DNA of 64,000 bases from Epiperipatus broadwayi. Lineage: Eukaryota > Onychophora > Udeonychophora > Euonychophora > Peripatidae. The notes below the pieces were generated by a model, which was given only the letters and a program-made list of their open reading frames with translations, ran no database searches and was not told the DNA's origin. Where the stretch lies: assembly GCA_028023455.1 (NCBI GenBank), contig JAQFVV010000013.1, forward strand, positions 4,838,001 through 4,902,000. Reading direction: 5' to 3'. The position numbers were made by a program, and so were the translations under genes. This document shows positions 44,100 through 56,714 of this stretch, piece by piece. Numbering within the stretch: the stretch's first letter is position 1; every line of letters begins with the position of its first letter.

Positions 44100-47045
44100 C
44101 TAAAGATCCTGTTCGAGCCTTAAACAGTAAACTACTTTCTTGCTATTATCATAAATTAACTCACACCCAATATTCTGTTTACTTCTATAAATATTTAAAC
44201 TCTTTTTACTCTCCATACTAGTTCTCCATCTCTCCAACTCCCTATTTTTTATTAATGCATCTATTCTTCTATCCCATTCCTTGCCACTATAACACTCAAC
44301 AATTCTCCTAACACAATCATCCCATCTTTTGTATAAGTATACTGATATAAATTCTTTATCCAAATCTTCTGCATACTGTACTTCCCTTTCTCACCCATCT
44401 TGTTGCCTGCTCTTTACTCATAACCCAATTAAATACTATTTTTGCCTATTCTCTTATTATCCATAAATTGCAATCTACCAAACATTTTCATTTTGCTTTT
44501 TGCATCTCTCATATAAAAACTTGACCATCCCATTTCTCCTTGAATTGCCTCCTTTGCCATCCACACATCTGCATCTAATGCATGTCTTCCTACTTCTCTT
44601 TGTATTTTTTCTAAGTAATCTAACACCCCTTTACTAACACATAATGCATCATTACCATATGTTAACCCTGCTACTGCCACTTCCTTCCATACAATTCTAG
44701 CTACATCATATTTATTATATAAAAACACTGTTAATTTCTTTATCAATCTCTTTCTTTTCTTTGCTTCATTTATCAATTTTTTCTCCCATTCATCCAAGCA
44801 ATTTCTCTGATTACTTAAGATGATTCCCAAATAGTTATACCTATTCACCACACTTAACTTTATATCCCCCAAAAAAATTCTTTGTCCTCTCTTTCCCCAT
44901 TATTACTCATCATTACTTTGGTCACTAAATTAAATCCCCATCTCTTTACCCACCCTTGTGCATGTCCTCAGCATAACTTCCATATCTGCCCTTCTTTCTG
45001 TACACAAGACATCATTCGCAAATAAAAGACCCGATAATGTATACACCTCCTTGCCACCTATTAATGGCATCTCTAGCCCTATTCCTAATCTTTCAATTGC
45101 TCTCTCAATTTCTCTCAAACACAACAAAAATAAAATAGGTGACATAGGGCATCCTTGCCTTAGTCCCACCCCAATTTTAACTTTAAATGATTCTATATTC
45201 CCTAATTGATACATATAATAATTATTTTCCTATAATCTCTTAATAAGATTCACTAAAGTTCCATTCATTCCCAAATTTACTAAACTTACCCATAATGTAT
45301 TTCTATTTACTCTATCATATGCTTTCTCTATATCTATAAAAACCATATATAATTGTCTATCTATATTTCTACTCTTATCTATAAGTTGTGTAACTACAAT
45401 AAACTATCTCCTATATGCCTATCCTATCTAAAACCTCCTTGCATTTCTCCCACTATATTATTTTCTTCAATTTTGCAATTCTTTCAGCCACTATATATAT
45501 ATAACACTGATGTTATAACTGATTACTTTCTATGATCCTTACCTTTTCCTTTAAATAGTAGTTTTATTCTTGTATTACTCCAATTATCTGAAAGAATCTC
45601 TCTTCTGTGCCACCTTATTAAAACATGATAATAGGTTTATTTTTGCCCTATGTCCTAAATTTAATTACCAGCTCTGCTGCCCCTCCATCTAAACTTCTTG
45701 CCTTTCCACATTTCAATTTCTTTGCTGACTCATTCAGTTCATTTTCTGATAAACACAATATTTCCATTACTATATGCTTTTATGTTTGTTATCACTCTGT
45801 CCTTCACATCTAACATCTTTTCTATATCCATTACATACTTATTTAAGATTGTCTCTAATTCTTCTCTACAGCTACACTCTATTTCCTCATCATCTAGTAA
45901 TACTATTTCTCTCTCCCCTACATTCCTTCTTTTAATGTATTTCCAAAATTTTTTACTCCCATCTCTTCCACTTTTATTAATATCCTCCAACAATTTACTA
46001 TTTAATTTCATTCTCTCTCTATAATTATCTATTTTAGCCAACTTTTTTAAAAATACTTTTCCCATGTAGCATTAACATCTTTTTCACTTTCTTTGTTCTT
46101 AATAGCACACTTATATTCTCTGCATGCTTTCCCCTTCTCTTTTACACTTTTACTAACTCTCACTTTTCTATTACTTTTATTCTTCTGAATATTCTCACCT
46201 AAAACCCTATTTGCCACTTTTTCTACTTCACCACACCAGTCCTTATATTCATTCCCAACCAACTCTTCCATGATTTCTTCAACTTTTATTTTATATTCTT
46301 CTAACTTATTCTTATCATTCATTCTCCATCCACATCTTTCACTATCCTTTCTACTTTTATTACTATTTTCCATCACATTACTAACCATTTCTATTATAAA
46401 GAAATTATGATCACTATTACATACTCTCTCTTCATTATCAAACACTTTTAATTTTTCGTACTTTATTCATTTCCTCTTTCTCTACTAATACATAATCTAT
46501 TGTGTGAAATATATTATTTCTAGACCATGTGTATTGTCCCTCATAAATATTTGATAAATTTCCAATGCTCAAATTCACTCTCTGACAAAAATTCTTCAAA
46601 AGCTGTCCATTCTTATTATCTACATCATCAATTTCTTCAATATGCCCATTCATATCCCCTATAACCATTATTCTCTTCCCCCTTTTTTTTGAAACTTTGT
46701 ATATCCTTAACTAGGCATTCATATATGCTACTGTTCCACTCCATTATAGTTTGACTATCTCCAGTGGCTATATACATTATAGCCACCATCCATTCTTGTC
46801 TTCCTAACTTTATCTCAAACCACAAATGTTCTTGACATTTAACAGTATTTAAATATTTTTTTGACATAACACCCCTCCCCTTCTTTTTTTTCTTTTCTAT
46901 TTATACCCTGCCATACCAAGTCTTCCAGTATAGGTTCTTCTTCTCTTAGATGTGTTTCCACTACTGCTAGTACCTCAATCTTTTTAACTGCTTTGTTTAA
47001 TTCCAGCCATTTTTCTGGTCTCCTACCACCTTGCATATTCAAATA
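44100..47045 (-). pseudogene. CR1-like ORF2: AP endonuclease plus reverse transcriptase
   Basis: Endonuclease motifs appear in order: NMQGGRRPEKWLELN and VVETHLREEE (47042-46839), IGDMNGHIEE and YTWSRNNIFHTIDYVLV (46668-46438), then SDHNFF (near 46412). RT blocks follow: FIDIEKAYDRVN (45346-45300), GLRQGCPMSPILFLL (near 45170) and GLLFANDVLC (near 45021). In the last one the catalytic FADD reads FAND, so one essential Asp is lost. NRYNYLGIILSN (near 44840) is the thumb block, and a C-terminal segment with KEWDRRIDAL continues to 44100. At least six frame changes or stops separate these pieces. The protein would nick target DNA and reverse transcribe the LINE RNA, but this copy is dead. Confidence 0.87.
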
Positions 47046-47309
47046 TCCAATTTTAACAATTTCTTCTTTCCTAACTACTCTTTTATAAATTCTTTTGACT
47101 CTTTCTTTTCCATTACATTTATAAATAACTTGCTTTCCACTAATTTTACAGATCCATTCCCTCTCTATATCTTTGATTATTTCTTACATCCCATCCATTC
47201 TTCTTCTTTCTGATAAAACTGCAATTTAAAATACGACCCCCTCTTTATAAGTTTCCCAAACTATATTCTTTATAAATCAAACTCCCTAAAACTTCACTTC
47301 CTTGTTTTG

Positions 47310-48165
47310 CTAAGTGCAATCCATCTTTACTATATTATTCTCTCTTACTAATAAAAACGTCCTACACATCCACAAACATAATATCATTTCTCTCACACAA
47401 TGCTTTCAATCTCTCATTTATAGAACATGCCCTATCTAACATATACCTATTGTCAAATCTTGGTAATAATCCAACTATTCCTACTCTTCCTTTAATCTTA
47501 CTCAAAAATATTAATCAATTCTATGTACTCATCCATTACTCTCTCTGATGGCTCTGACAAATTATTTGTCCCTACCATAACATACACATCTCTACTTCCT
47601 TGTTTCTTTACCTTATCTGTAACATCCCTAATTCTAGCTCCAGGCAAACATATTCTTACATACCTGTTTCTATTTTCCCTTGCAATTATATCTCCACATT
47701 CTCTAATTAGTGAATCTCCTATCAATACTGTCTCATAGTTTACTTTCCCTACTTCATCTGTAACATTCTCTTCCACCTTCTGGACTTCCTTATCTACTTC
47801 TTCCTTATTATTCCTATTCAATAATTCCTTTATCTGCTCACACTTTGTCTCTAATGATTTTAATTTTGCTTCTACATCCTTTACCTCTTCCTCTATCTTA
47901 CTTATTCTTTGGCTAACCATCTCCATTGCACTACTTATTTTTTCATCCATATCTCTTATCACTCCACTAAAAACATACTCTATCCTATCTTCCTCAACTA
48001 CATTTTGCTCCATTTCTCCTGACTTTCTCTTTAAACTATCTATACTTAGAAACCACTTTTTCACCTCTTTTATCACATTTACACACTGTCTACATAACCA
48101 TAAACCTGTTACATCCTTCCTAGTTTTATTTAAACCATTTCAAATGATAAACCTCATCACATACG
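47310..48165 (-). pseudogene. CR1-like ORF1: PHD finger, coiled coil and SGNH hydrolase
   Basis: A partial PHD-like zinc finger comes first: CDEVYHLKW near 48160, then GLWLCRQCV near 48100. A long charged coiled coil follows (about 47990-47790: ISKIEEEVKDVEAKLKSLET). Then comes an SGNH/GDSL hydrolase-like domain: VLIGDSLIREC (block I, nucleophile Ser, near 47725), YVMVGTNNLSEP (block III Gly-Asn, near 47570) and KDGLHLAKQGSEVLG (block V Asp/His, 47330-47285) after two stops. The large open frame is 48076-47498. In CR1-like LINEs this protein is thought to act in RNP formation and possibly membrane interaction. The catalytic blocks are present although the frame is broken. Confidence 0.8.
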
Positions 48166-48759
48166 GTGAACTCTACCACAGCTCGCCTAATTTCTTTCTG
48201 ACCATTATATATGCATTGTGGGATACAAATGCAATCCATATTCCTTATTTTTCAAGTCCCCTGCTCTATAATTAACTTTATGCTTCCTCTCCTACTCTTC
48301 AAACCCTTTATATACAAAAGAAGAAAAACTTTACTTTCTTTCAATGGTGATTAATAAACACATATTTCCCAACCATAGGCCTCAAAACGTTAGCTTCTTT
48401 CTCAAATAAATCACTTCCTTTCTTAAATTAAAAAATTCTTTAGTAGCAAAATTACTAAAAAACAACTAATCTTATGTACAACTTAGTTATAAAGGTTCCT
48501 TACAGAAACACCCCAACAACAAATTTTTTTTTACTTCTATATTTAAAATGGCACAATGAAACATTTTCCAAACATTATCATTATTATTCCTGATCTTTCC
48601 AAATCCAATTAAATCTATCTCTCATGATCCCAATTTTCTTTCCATGTCTACACAATAGGCACACAATTTTTATAGTAATAAATTTGATCGATGATATTCA
48701 CACAAAAAATTATAAACTTCAACTTATCTTGTGGAACAAAACAACCATGTCAGCACAGC

Positions 48760-49355
48760 AAGTCAGTCTCTCATATACACGACAAGCTATTCTACTGCAA
48801 CTCCATCCAATGGACATTATTTACATTACATTATAATAACTACAATTATTAAAATACATACATGTATATCAAAATGATTAAACTTATTACAATCCACCTT
48901 TTTTATGCGTAATATATATATTTACAAAACAATAAAAAAAATATATTTAAAATTATAACTCTAAAGTTTCCAATAATTTAACAATGCCCATTCCCCCTGG
49001 TGGTACCCGGATCTTTAATCATGTTTACACATTGGTTTAAATTTTCTTGATTATATAATGTTTCATAACATTTTCTTTCCTTGTAATTTTTAACATACTT
49101 TGTTACCTGAATATTTTTTACATAATTCATTTTTATATCCAGTATGCAAAAAATGTACATATGGCCTCGATTTTATATAATTTGTTATAATTTAAAATAC
49201 TTTTTTAGATTGTTTTGTAAATATATTATTAAAAAAAAGGAATTGTAATAAGTTTAATCATTTTTATATACATGTATGTATTTTAATAATTATATTTATT
49301 GTGATGTAATGTAAATAATGTCCATTGAATGGAGTTGCAGGAGAATAGCTGGTTC
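48760..49355. repeat. Inverted repeat: head-to-head LINE 5' ends
   Basis: 48760-48960 and 49175-49355 are reverse complements with few differences. For example, AATAAGTTTAATCATTTTTATATACATG at 49245 matches the complement of the 48870s, and TCCATTGAATGGAGTTGCAG at 49321 matches the complement of 48795-48814. The spacer is about 215 bases. The left arm is the 5' part of the CR1-like LINE. Confidence 0.85.
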
Positions 49356-49440
49356 ATGTGATTTTATAAAAAGAAATATCTTGATAAGATTCCAATAAAG
49401 AATGAAAGCCGAGTTGATTTTTTTATTTACAGAAAGTTGT
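49175..49440 (+). mobile_element. Internally deleted CR1-like LINE relative (5' end fused to 3' end)
   Basis: 49175-49350 is LINE 5' sequence, as in the inverted repeat arm. It passes directly into 49352-49440, which matches the 3' end of the same LINE at 43720-43600 (GATTTTATAAAAAGAAATAT, then GATTCCAATAAAGAATGAAA). The 4-5 kb between them is absent. It has no coding sequence, so it would depend on the full-length LINE. Confidence 0.75.
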
Positions 49441-50477
49441 CTGTTTCAATTTTGTTTTAAATTGATTATTTTAAAGTTTATATATAAAAGGCAACATTAT
49501 GGACAAATTTTAACATTGAAATTTGATCATTTAAAATTTTTTTAATATTAATTAAATCACTAAGTTAATAAAACCATTTATATTTTACATTTGATTGTTT
49601 TATTTATTTCTTGCTATTAAAGGTCAGTAGATCATCTTCTATTCAAGTCATTAAAGCATATCAGTTCTTATCAATTGATCAAATATGTTTCTTTTCCTTT
49701 CTTTTTTTTGTTTACTTTCTCAATTCAGAAGAAAATAGTCTGAAGGTTATGATTCTTACTACTAGGCTAAACTATTCATGGTACTGAATGGATATTGATT
49801 GACTAATATATGTATCACAAGTAATTTGGTAAATTATTAAATAACGCTTGATCATTATTCTACAGTTAAATCTTTTAGTTCCATTATAAAGTAATTCTAC
49901 TTTATTTTTAATTTTTACTATTTATTTATTTTATAGAAAAATCTTAAAGGAAAGCTCATAACAGCAAAAATTATGATAGTAAAAATAGTGAATGACTTTA
50001 AAGTTGATGACGAACAAAAAGAAGTTTTTGACAATTTCTTCCTTGGATCTATCATCAACAAACATCTACTATAGATTGATACTGAATATAATTACAATAA
50101 ATGAATAGATGCTAGTGCTTAATAAATTCCTATTCAGTGTTAACTTGTCCATACCTCTAGACTAGTCTTGGCTTAGGGCCTTCATCAGTAAGAAATTTCA
50201 TATCGGAAAAATTCAGGTGCAAATCCATATGAAAAAATTCAGGTGCAAATCCATAACTTTTCATTGACAAAGATTGTAAACCAGAAATTAGCTTGGAAAT
50301 GTGGAAGTCAGTACTAGGTAGACATCTATTGATTCTTTAAGCTTTTAATAGATGGGAGAAGTGAAATAGTATAAAATAATTTGCTCCTTAAAAATAATTG
50401 CATAAGCTGAGGTCATGTGATATTTTTTTGATTTAAAGTAGATATAATATTCTGATAGAATTTCAATATATATATAT
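49441..50477 (-). other. PPM1L intron, AT-rich
   Basis: No gene. A short duplication (AAAAATTCAGGTGCAAATCCAT) lies at about 50200-50252. Confidence 0.5.
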
Positions 50478-52389
50478 TATAACGGTCTGGGTGAATCAAT
50501 AGATCACAGAGTCTTACCATATCTGTCATACAGGGCGACACTAGGCCATTTGAACCTAAAAATTTATAGAGTAGGCAGATACGCGCTGTTAAAAATCCAA
50601 CTTTTATTTTATTGACCGTTTGCCCTTGCCACTAGCTCAAGGAGATGCAGAAACTTAATATAACTTAAAATATATTAATATTTAATAAAATAAGCCACTG
50701 CCAGTAATTAACACACAAACATTTATTAACGCACATATATAATATTTATATTTAAAATTGAGGAATAAATTTAGACTTTACAATAAGTTTTAAATTGGTT
50801 ATTATTATTATTTTTAAATTTAAATTATTGTTTAATAAAGTCCGCACAGATGGACATGTTAATAATATTTTACTTTAGCATGTGGAGTATAGATAGGCTA
50901 CATAGATTTCTCACTTAAAAAAAAAACTTATCAAGACACTCATTCAATCTCAGACTAAAAGTTCATAGCCAAACCAACGCTTCCAGATTATATAGTCACA
51001 ACCAATGCAATATGAAGATGCTAGCATAAAATCACGCCGACAGAAATGTGCATCTGACAGCGTGATATTATTTGAAGGACATGATCCTTGTCCAGTACAG
51101 GAATGTGCATCTGTCTGATGAAGGAATCATGTATATAAATTAATTAAAGAGTGCTACGTATGGGGGAGAGCGGTCTTTCTGTTGACTTATAATCCCTCCA
51201 CAGAGCTAGAAGGGGTCAATGGTGCAGGAAATACGTCTGCGACCATTGCAACGATATGACTGCCTCTTTGGGGTCAAGCATTCAGTTGGGCATGTTGCCC
51301 TGTATGCTAAACACACTTCACATTACATTGATATAAACACCCATATATCCCTCCACAAGCTTCGTCCTAACTACAAAACAATTAGCCTGAAATTAACCCT
51401 TTAAAATAAACATAAATGAATTTAAACATAGTTGTTAATTCTTATCCATGCAGCTATCTACACCCATCTTTAATTTGATACATTTTAATTAACACTTAAC
51501 ACACACAAAAAAAAGAGAAATGGAAATGATTGCTTAAACATATGCATAAAAAAATATTAATAATTGATTTTGAATTTTTTAGGTCAGATAATCGTTCTTA
51601 TTTTCAGCTATTAATTGCAATTTTAGAAAAGTTCTTATTAGATAGACACACAAGTACTTTACGAATTGAGCAGATTTAGAGGTCCATCTTTGTGATCACT
51701 TTCGTAGATTGTTTGTCCTTCTTTGAAATGAAACTGCTACTTGCCATGCATTTGGTCAGGAACTGTTGTCCAGAGACCTCAGCTGAAGGTCCAGAAATTA
51801 AATTTATTGCAGATTTCTACATCGTGAAATCTGCAATACAGCTAGTTATAACGGTATATTAACAGTCAGCTCTCTCTGATAACAATTATAATATTTTGGC
51901 TTTTATATTTTTATTAGCCTCTTATCATCAAATCTTTGGATTCAACCAGCAAGACGTCACTAATCCTCTCATGTTTCATTTACGGTCTGTGCTGTCATTT
52001 CGTGCTTGCATTGGTCATTTAATTTCTTTTTATTCTCTTATCTGACCATTTAATTATTCAAGTGCCCCAAGGGCTAGTGTGCTTTAGAACAATCATTTAA
52101 TTAATAAAACAATCATTTCCATTTTCTAAGATTATAGAAATCAACATTATTTCTATTTTTGAAATATCAATCTTTATATTTTTACAAAAAAAAAAAAAAA
52201 ACTTTCAAATACTTTTTTCTTAAAGTAGTTTAAGTTTTCCATCTGCGCGACAATATATATATGTTAAATATAACTTTCACTTTTCAGTTTTTAAGTTAAG
52301 TTTTTTTTCTTTTCAATAAATCAATTTTTATTTACGATCTTTTTATTTTACTTTTAAAATAATGTAACGGCATATTATATACCGTTACA
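50478..52389. repeat. Unclassified GC-richer insertion with TGTAACGGT-type ends
   Basis: The block starts TATAACGGT (50478) and ends ACCGTTACA (52381-52389), near-complementary 9-base ends with LTR-like T(G)...CA form, both abutting TA repeats. A perfect mirror pair of the ends (TGTAACGG...CCGTTACA) sits at 52363-52389, and another TAACGGTATATTAACAG lies near 51848. No protein domain is recognised. Possibly an old LTR or DNA element, but the borders are tentative. Confidence 0.3.
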
Positions 52390-52467
52390 ATATATATATA
52401 TATTTATTATGTACTAAATAGTTATTCTGCTCTTACATATAATAAAACACTTTTCTACAAAATAAAA

Positions 52468-52530
52468 AAGCTTCCAACATAACTTAATTATGAAAAACAA
52501 TACTAATTAATTAAGTATTGTTGGAAGCTT
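52468..52530. repeat. Perfect-ended hairpin, AAGCTTCCAACA arms
   Basis: AAGCTTCCAACA at 52468-52479 is the reverse complement of TGTTGGAAGCTT at 52519-52530, with further partial pairing (ACTTAATTA with TTAATTAAGT) inside. It lies 310 bases from the PPM1L exon, in the intron. Function unknown. Confidence 0.6.
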
Positions 52531-52839
52531 TCTATCTTGTATATAGATATTTTATTACATATATAAGCATTTTATTATATATATTTATAACTAAGCACTA
52601 ATGAAATGATTTCAAATTTTTGCTAATACATTGCAGAGGATATGTAAGTGTAGATTCCTCTTTAATCAAACAATCATTAAAGTCATTCTGTCCATTTTAA
52701 TCTATTATAGTATTGTTCCATTAAATGATGCTCTAGCTTTCAAAATATTCAGAATGTATATTATTGATATCTATTCATATTCATAATATATATGTGATGC
52801 ATTAATATTCAATTAGATATCTTAAAAACCAATAATTAC

Positions 52840-52970
52840 CTGCTGAGGTTTATGATCAAATGATAAGGGAATTGTTTTTCCATTCTTGTCACAAATGACT
52901 CCTCGAGAATCGCCCACATTGGCTACTGTTAATATATTATTCTGTAAAAGAGCTACTAATGCTGTTGTTC
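52840..52970 (-). CDS. PPM1L: PPM1L-type PP2C phosphatase, penultimate exon
   Basis: A 131-nt exon bounded on the minus strand by ATGTTTCAG (acceptor) and GTAATT (donor). The first two bases finish a Gly codon, then TTALVALLQNNILTVANVGD, SRGVICDKNGKTIPLS, FDHKPQQ. VANVGDSR is the signature PP2C block, and the phase-0 end joins LKEHKRIKKAGG of the last exon exactly. The preceding exon, which should end just before GTT and carry the N-terminal metal-site DG motif, was not found up to 64000 and is presumably beyond the window. Confidence 0.93.
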
Positions 52971-53658
52971 CTGAAACATAAAAAAAAAGATTCAGTATTA
53001 GAATAAACCACATTTGCATACTGGTTATAATGAGCTTGTCGTTATGTTATAATACATCAAAAGCATTTTCATATTATTAATATAAATTATATTTAATTCT
53101 ATTAATAGCAGTAAAAATGTAGATTTACAAAAGTCTATCATGCAAAAATATGTTTTATTTATTAAGTACATCATAAAGGTCTATTTTATATGTGTTGTAA
53201 TTACACATGTATCCACACAAACATATATAATGGTTATATATATATTGACAATCCTTTATTTTCTTTATGCATTAGTGTTAATGTGCCTTAGCAAAGTTAA
53301 TAATTTAATCTTTATTGTGTAGCTGTTTTAAGGCTAACACATTTGATGGTGTATAATCATGACTTTCCATTGCTATCTAAATTGACTAGTATATATTGTT
53401 AGTTGCAAAGACACTTTCATTAATATTCAATCTAAATGTGCTGATGAATGCTTAATGAAATGCTATCATCTTTTGTTAATAAGGCAATGAATCAAGAATT
53501 TATTTATTTTTAATGTTTTCTGGATCAAACAAAAGTTCATGCCAAATTTTCCTTTGCTTTATTATATAAATATTTATGCTACTAACTCTTTTACTAATGT
53601 TAATTTTTGATTCACCATAATATATAGGCACACACACAGAGTTGGTGCATTGAATAAC
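52971..53658 (-). other. PPM1L intron, AT-rich
   Basis: No gene between the exon and the long-terminal-repeat element. Confidence 0.5.
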
Positions 53659-53662
53659 ATAC

Positions 53663-56600
53663 TGTACCGGTCAAAACATGTTTATCCATCTAACATGAGC
53701 TGGAACTCACAAAATGTACTTCAAACCCAGTCAAGCCCAAGATTTAGGTCAGGAACCAGCCTGGATTCGAACCCACCTTCTAAGCCCCAGATCAAACACC
53801 TAATGAATAACATAATAGTGATGGCACATGAGAATTAATTTTAAATCCGGCCGACTAGGAGAGCGGAGAAGACAATGAGACATCTATTGACTATGACTAA
53901 ACTAACATATATATCAACTAGGCTGTACATTTGGAAGTGGAGAAAAAGGAATTCGAACTACTCAAATAAGTTAGACAATAAAATTATTTTAATATACTGA
54001 CAAATTATTATACATTTATAAATAAATTATAGACATTAGTGTGTGCGTGAATGAGCAAGCGATTACATAGTGTCATTCACGCTTTTAGTTCTCATATGCT
54101 CTTTATTAGCTAAATAATATATTACAAATAAACACACATCTTTGGTGGGTGTAATATTAAAATGCCAATCAATATTAGAAAGAAGTTACATAAAATTGCT
54201 ATTAACGCTTTGGGTTATGGTTCTGAAACGTGGTGACTAACATATGATTGAGGGGGAGCGTTCTGAAATTCATTATACATATGATATAAATTATTTTCAC
54301 GCCATTAAGGTCGTGAAAATAAATAAAATACATTTGATTATATTTAAATTTATGACAAAATATTTAATGACAAATTATTTTAACAATAGTAAGACGAACG
54401 CTTTATTTTCCCCAAGGCATATAGATACTCTTAAATATAGATATATAAATCACGAAGGTAGGATTGTATATGATTGAAATAAACTTAATTAATAAATAGA
54501 AGTAATTGGCATTTATATATATATATCTTTTAAGCAAAGCTTAATTTTAATATTAGAGCATTAAAACTGGGTCATGAAGCAAAAGAAATAATAATAATAA
54601 TACGAAGAAGTTTGCGGTGCTGACATAATAGCCTAAAAATAACTAAGAGGAAAAGGTCGTGCTTCTGGATGAAAAACGAAATGGATGGGCATAGCGTGTG
54701 CCATACTTATGGGTCACCGCTAGTGGCCTTTTTATACGAAGAAAGAATATGCATAGCGTGTGCCAGACTTAGGGGTCACCGCCAGAGGCATTTTATACGA
54801 AATAAATGGTCCTAGGGTAGCTTCAACTATCCTCAGGACAAGACTGAGAAGAAATCTATGGGTTCGAACTTTGTCGTAACCCCCAGATTAAGAAGCACGT
54901 ATATATATAAAAACACGAAGATAGGCTAAATGACAGAAACGCAAGGAATGATATATGTCACTAAAAACATTGAATAAATTTTACAGCTTCAAAATAAATG
55001 ACCCTTCTGTTTGAATACTTTAATATGCAATGCAATTATAATATATATATATATAGAGAGAGAGAATATTTAGATTTAATAAAATATACGTTAAAATTTG
55101 ACTTAGCAAAAGAAACATAAAAGATTCACCCCCATTCCTTTTCTGATATTTAAAATAAATCAATCCCACTTTCGTTGATTTTTACAATAACTGAAATATT
55201 TAAATACAGAGTGATATTTTAAGACATTTTAAGAGTATAAAAAAGAAAATTAGCAGTATATATATATAAAACAATTAAGTCACCTTATTTTAGAATTAAA
55301 TAAATATTATTTTATAAGATTTCAAAGCGTTAATTAGTTTTAACTTTGAATTCACACCGGTAGAAAATCCAGAGTTAAACAAATATATATTATATTAGAA
55401 CATAAATAAAATGTTGGTACGTAAAACAATCTGGCGATTGTATAAATTAATAATGCATTATATATGTATTTAAATGGACGTTAATAACTTGCTTTATGAA
55501 GGTTTACTTAAAAATGACAAAAAGATTTTTATAAATAAATAAAATCGTCAGATTGTTTTAGATTGGCAAATTAATAAACAAACAGACATATAAATCAAAT
55601 AATAAACAATTATAAATAATTGACCGCACTAAAATTAAAGAGCATATAAGAGAGAATTAAATTTATATAAATTATTGAAGAGCAAATTACATGTTATTTA
55701 TATATATATAAAAAAAAGGCAAAGTTAAAGAATACATGAGAAGAGATCTTGATAGATTATTTAGACTAAATGGACTTTTAAGATGGCGGTTTGAAATAAT
55801 TTACCTTGCAAGTTTAAGAGTCCAATTTAAAAGATGCTGCACGGCAGTTTTCCCGAAATGAACAGCAAGTTTCTATTAAAGTATTTTAAAAGTTCTCCAT
55901 GGGCCTTTACTTCACTTGAAGGTAGCAGAATATTATGGCCGCGGAAGATGACCCACCAGGGTCAGGAAGAGTGGTGGATTTACTGCTACATCATTTGTTT
56001 AGATTTCACCAGCGATGTTAACCATCATCTATACTAGCGTAGCTAATCTTCTTTCAATAGTAACTGATCAATAACTAATAACTCAACTAATAACCTGATT
56101 CAAAATTCAGTCATTTTATACTTTTTCTTTTATCAGTTGTTTTTGAAGATGCAATTGTAAGATAACGTCCAAAAATAAATTCAAATCTATTTCCAGATTA
56201 GAAATAGATTTGACAACATGTTTTTAACACAAGTAAATCTTTAATCTACTTAATCCCATTTATTTTAAGTAAAACTTTAATTAAAAAAATACCTTCCCTA
56301 TTAATTATTTTTAGACAATTAACAACAGTCGCATCTTCCATATTGGATTTTATAAAAAAATATATAGCTTAATAGAAAAACAAGCAATTTAAAAGAAAAA
56401 GCTAAAAATGACATATAATAAATATTTAAAAACATCAATATTTTGTTAGTAAGTTTTGCTCCTATGTATATATTTGAGCCGCATCTATAATACTTTAATA
56501 AAAAGAACTAATAATTAATAAAAAGAATTAATAATAATTTTAAAACATGTTATTGAAACATTAAATTTTATAATTTAGGCGGAAGAGCGCATCTCAAATA

Positions 56601-56714
56601 TATACATAAAAATATATACACGACAAAAAGGAGCGGTATGGGAAATAGGGGTTTGAATACGGGTTAGTAGGTAGAAACATGAAGCACAATCTTAAGCTAA
56701 GATTGACTGCTTCA
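53663..56714. repeat. Left 3.05-kb terminal repeat
   Basis: It opens with a segment that carries, on the minus strand, a perfect B box GGTTCGAATCC (about 53776-53766). An internal tandem of about 60 bases (GCATAGCGTGTGCCA...GGTCACCGC) lies at 54691 and 54752. It ends in a hairpin at 56681-56713. No protein domain is recognised. The frame at 54244-54477 is conserved exactly in the other copy but has no known motif. Confidence 0.7.

Larger units (their letters stand above)
43600..48960 (-). mobile_element. CR1-like LINE, nearly complete but decayed
   Basis: A minus-strand element in order 5' UTR (about 48960-48170), ORF1 (PHD, coiled coil, SGNH), ORF2 (endonuclease, RT, C-terminal part) and 3' UTR ending near 43600 in GGAATGAAAGTCAGGTTGAT. 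The base composition on the element strand is strongly purine-rich (the plus strand here is CT-rich), unlike the surroundings. The combination of PHD and esterase-like domains in ORF1 is described for CR1-like non-LTR retrotransposons. It lies in the PPM1L intron in the same orientation as the gene. Confidence 0.85.

Noticed and set aside
47523-47738. Plus-strand frames across 44-48 kb (several of 60-108 codons)
   Set aside because: They are antisense shadows of the minus-strand LINE. Ser/Phe/Leu-rich composition is the complement of the purine-rich coding strand.
50120-50200. CTGATGAAGGC...GCC on the minus strand, resembling a hammerhead core
   Set aside because: The GAAA strand reads AAGA and no stem I complement is present. 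It may be a relic of a Penelope pLTR but cannot be supported.
53436-53462. CTGATGAATGCTTAATGAAA, hammerhead-like words
   Set aside because: The bases between CTGATGA and GAAA do not form a stem II and no stem I partner exists.
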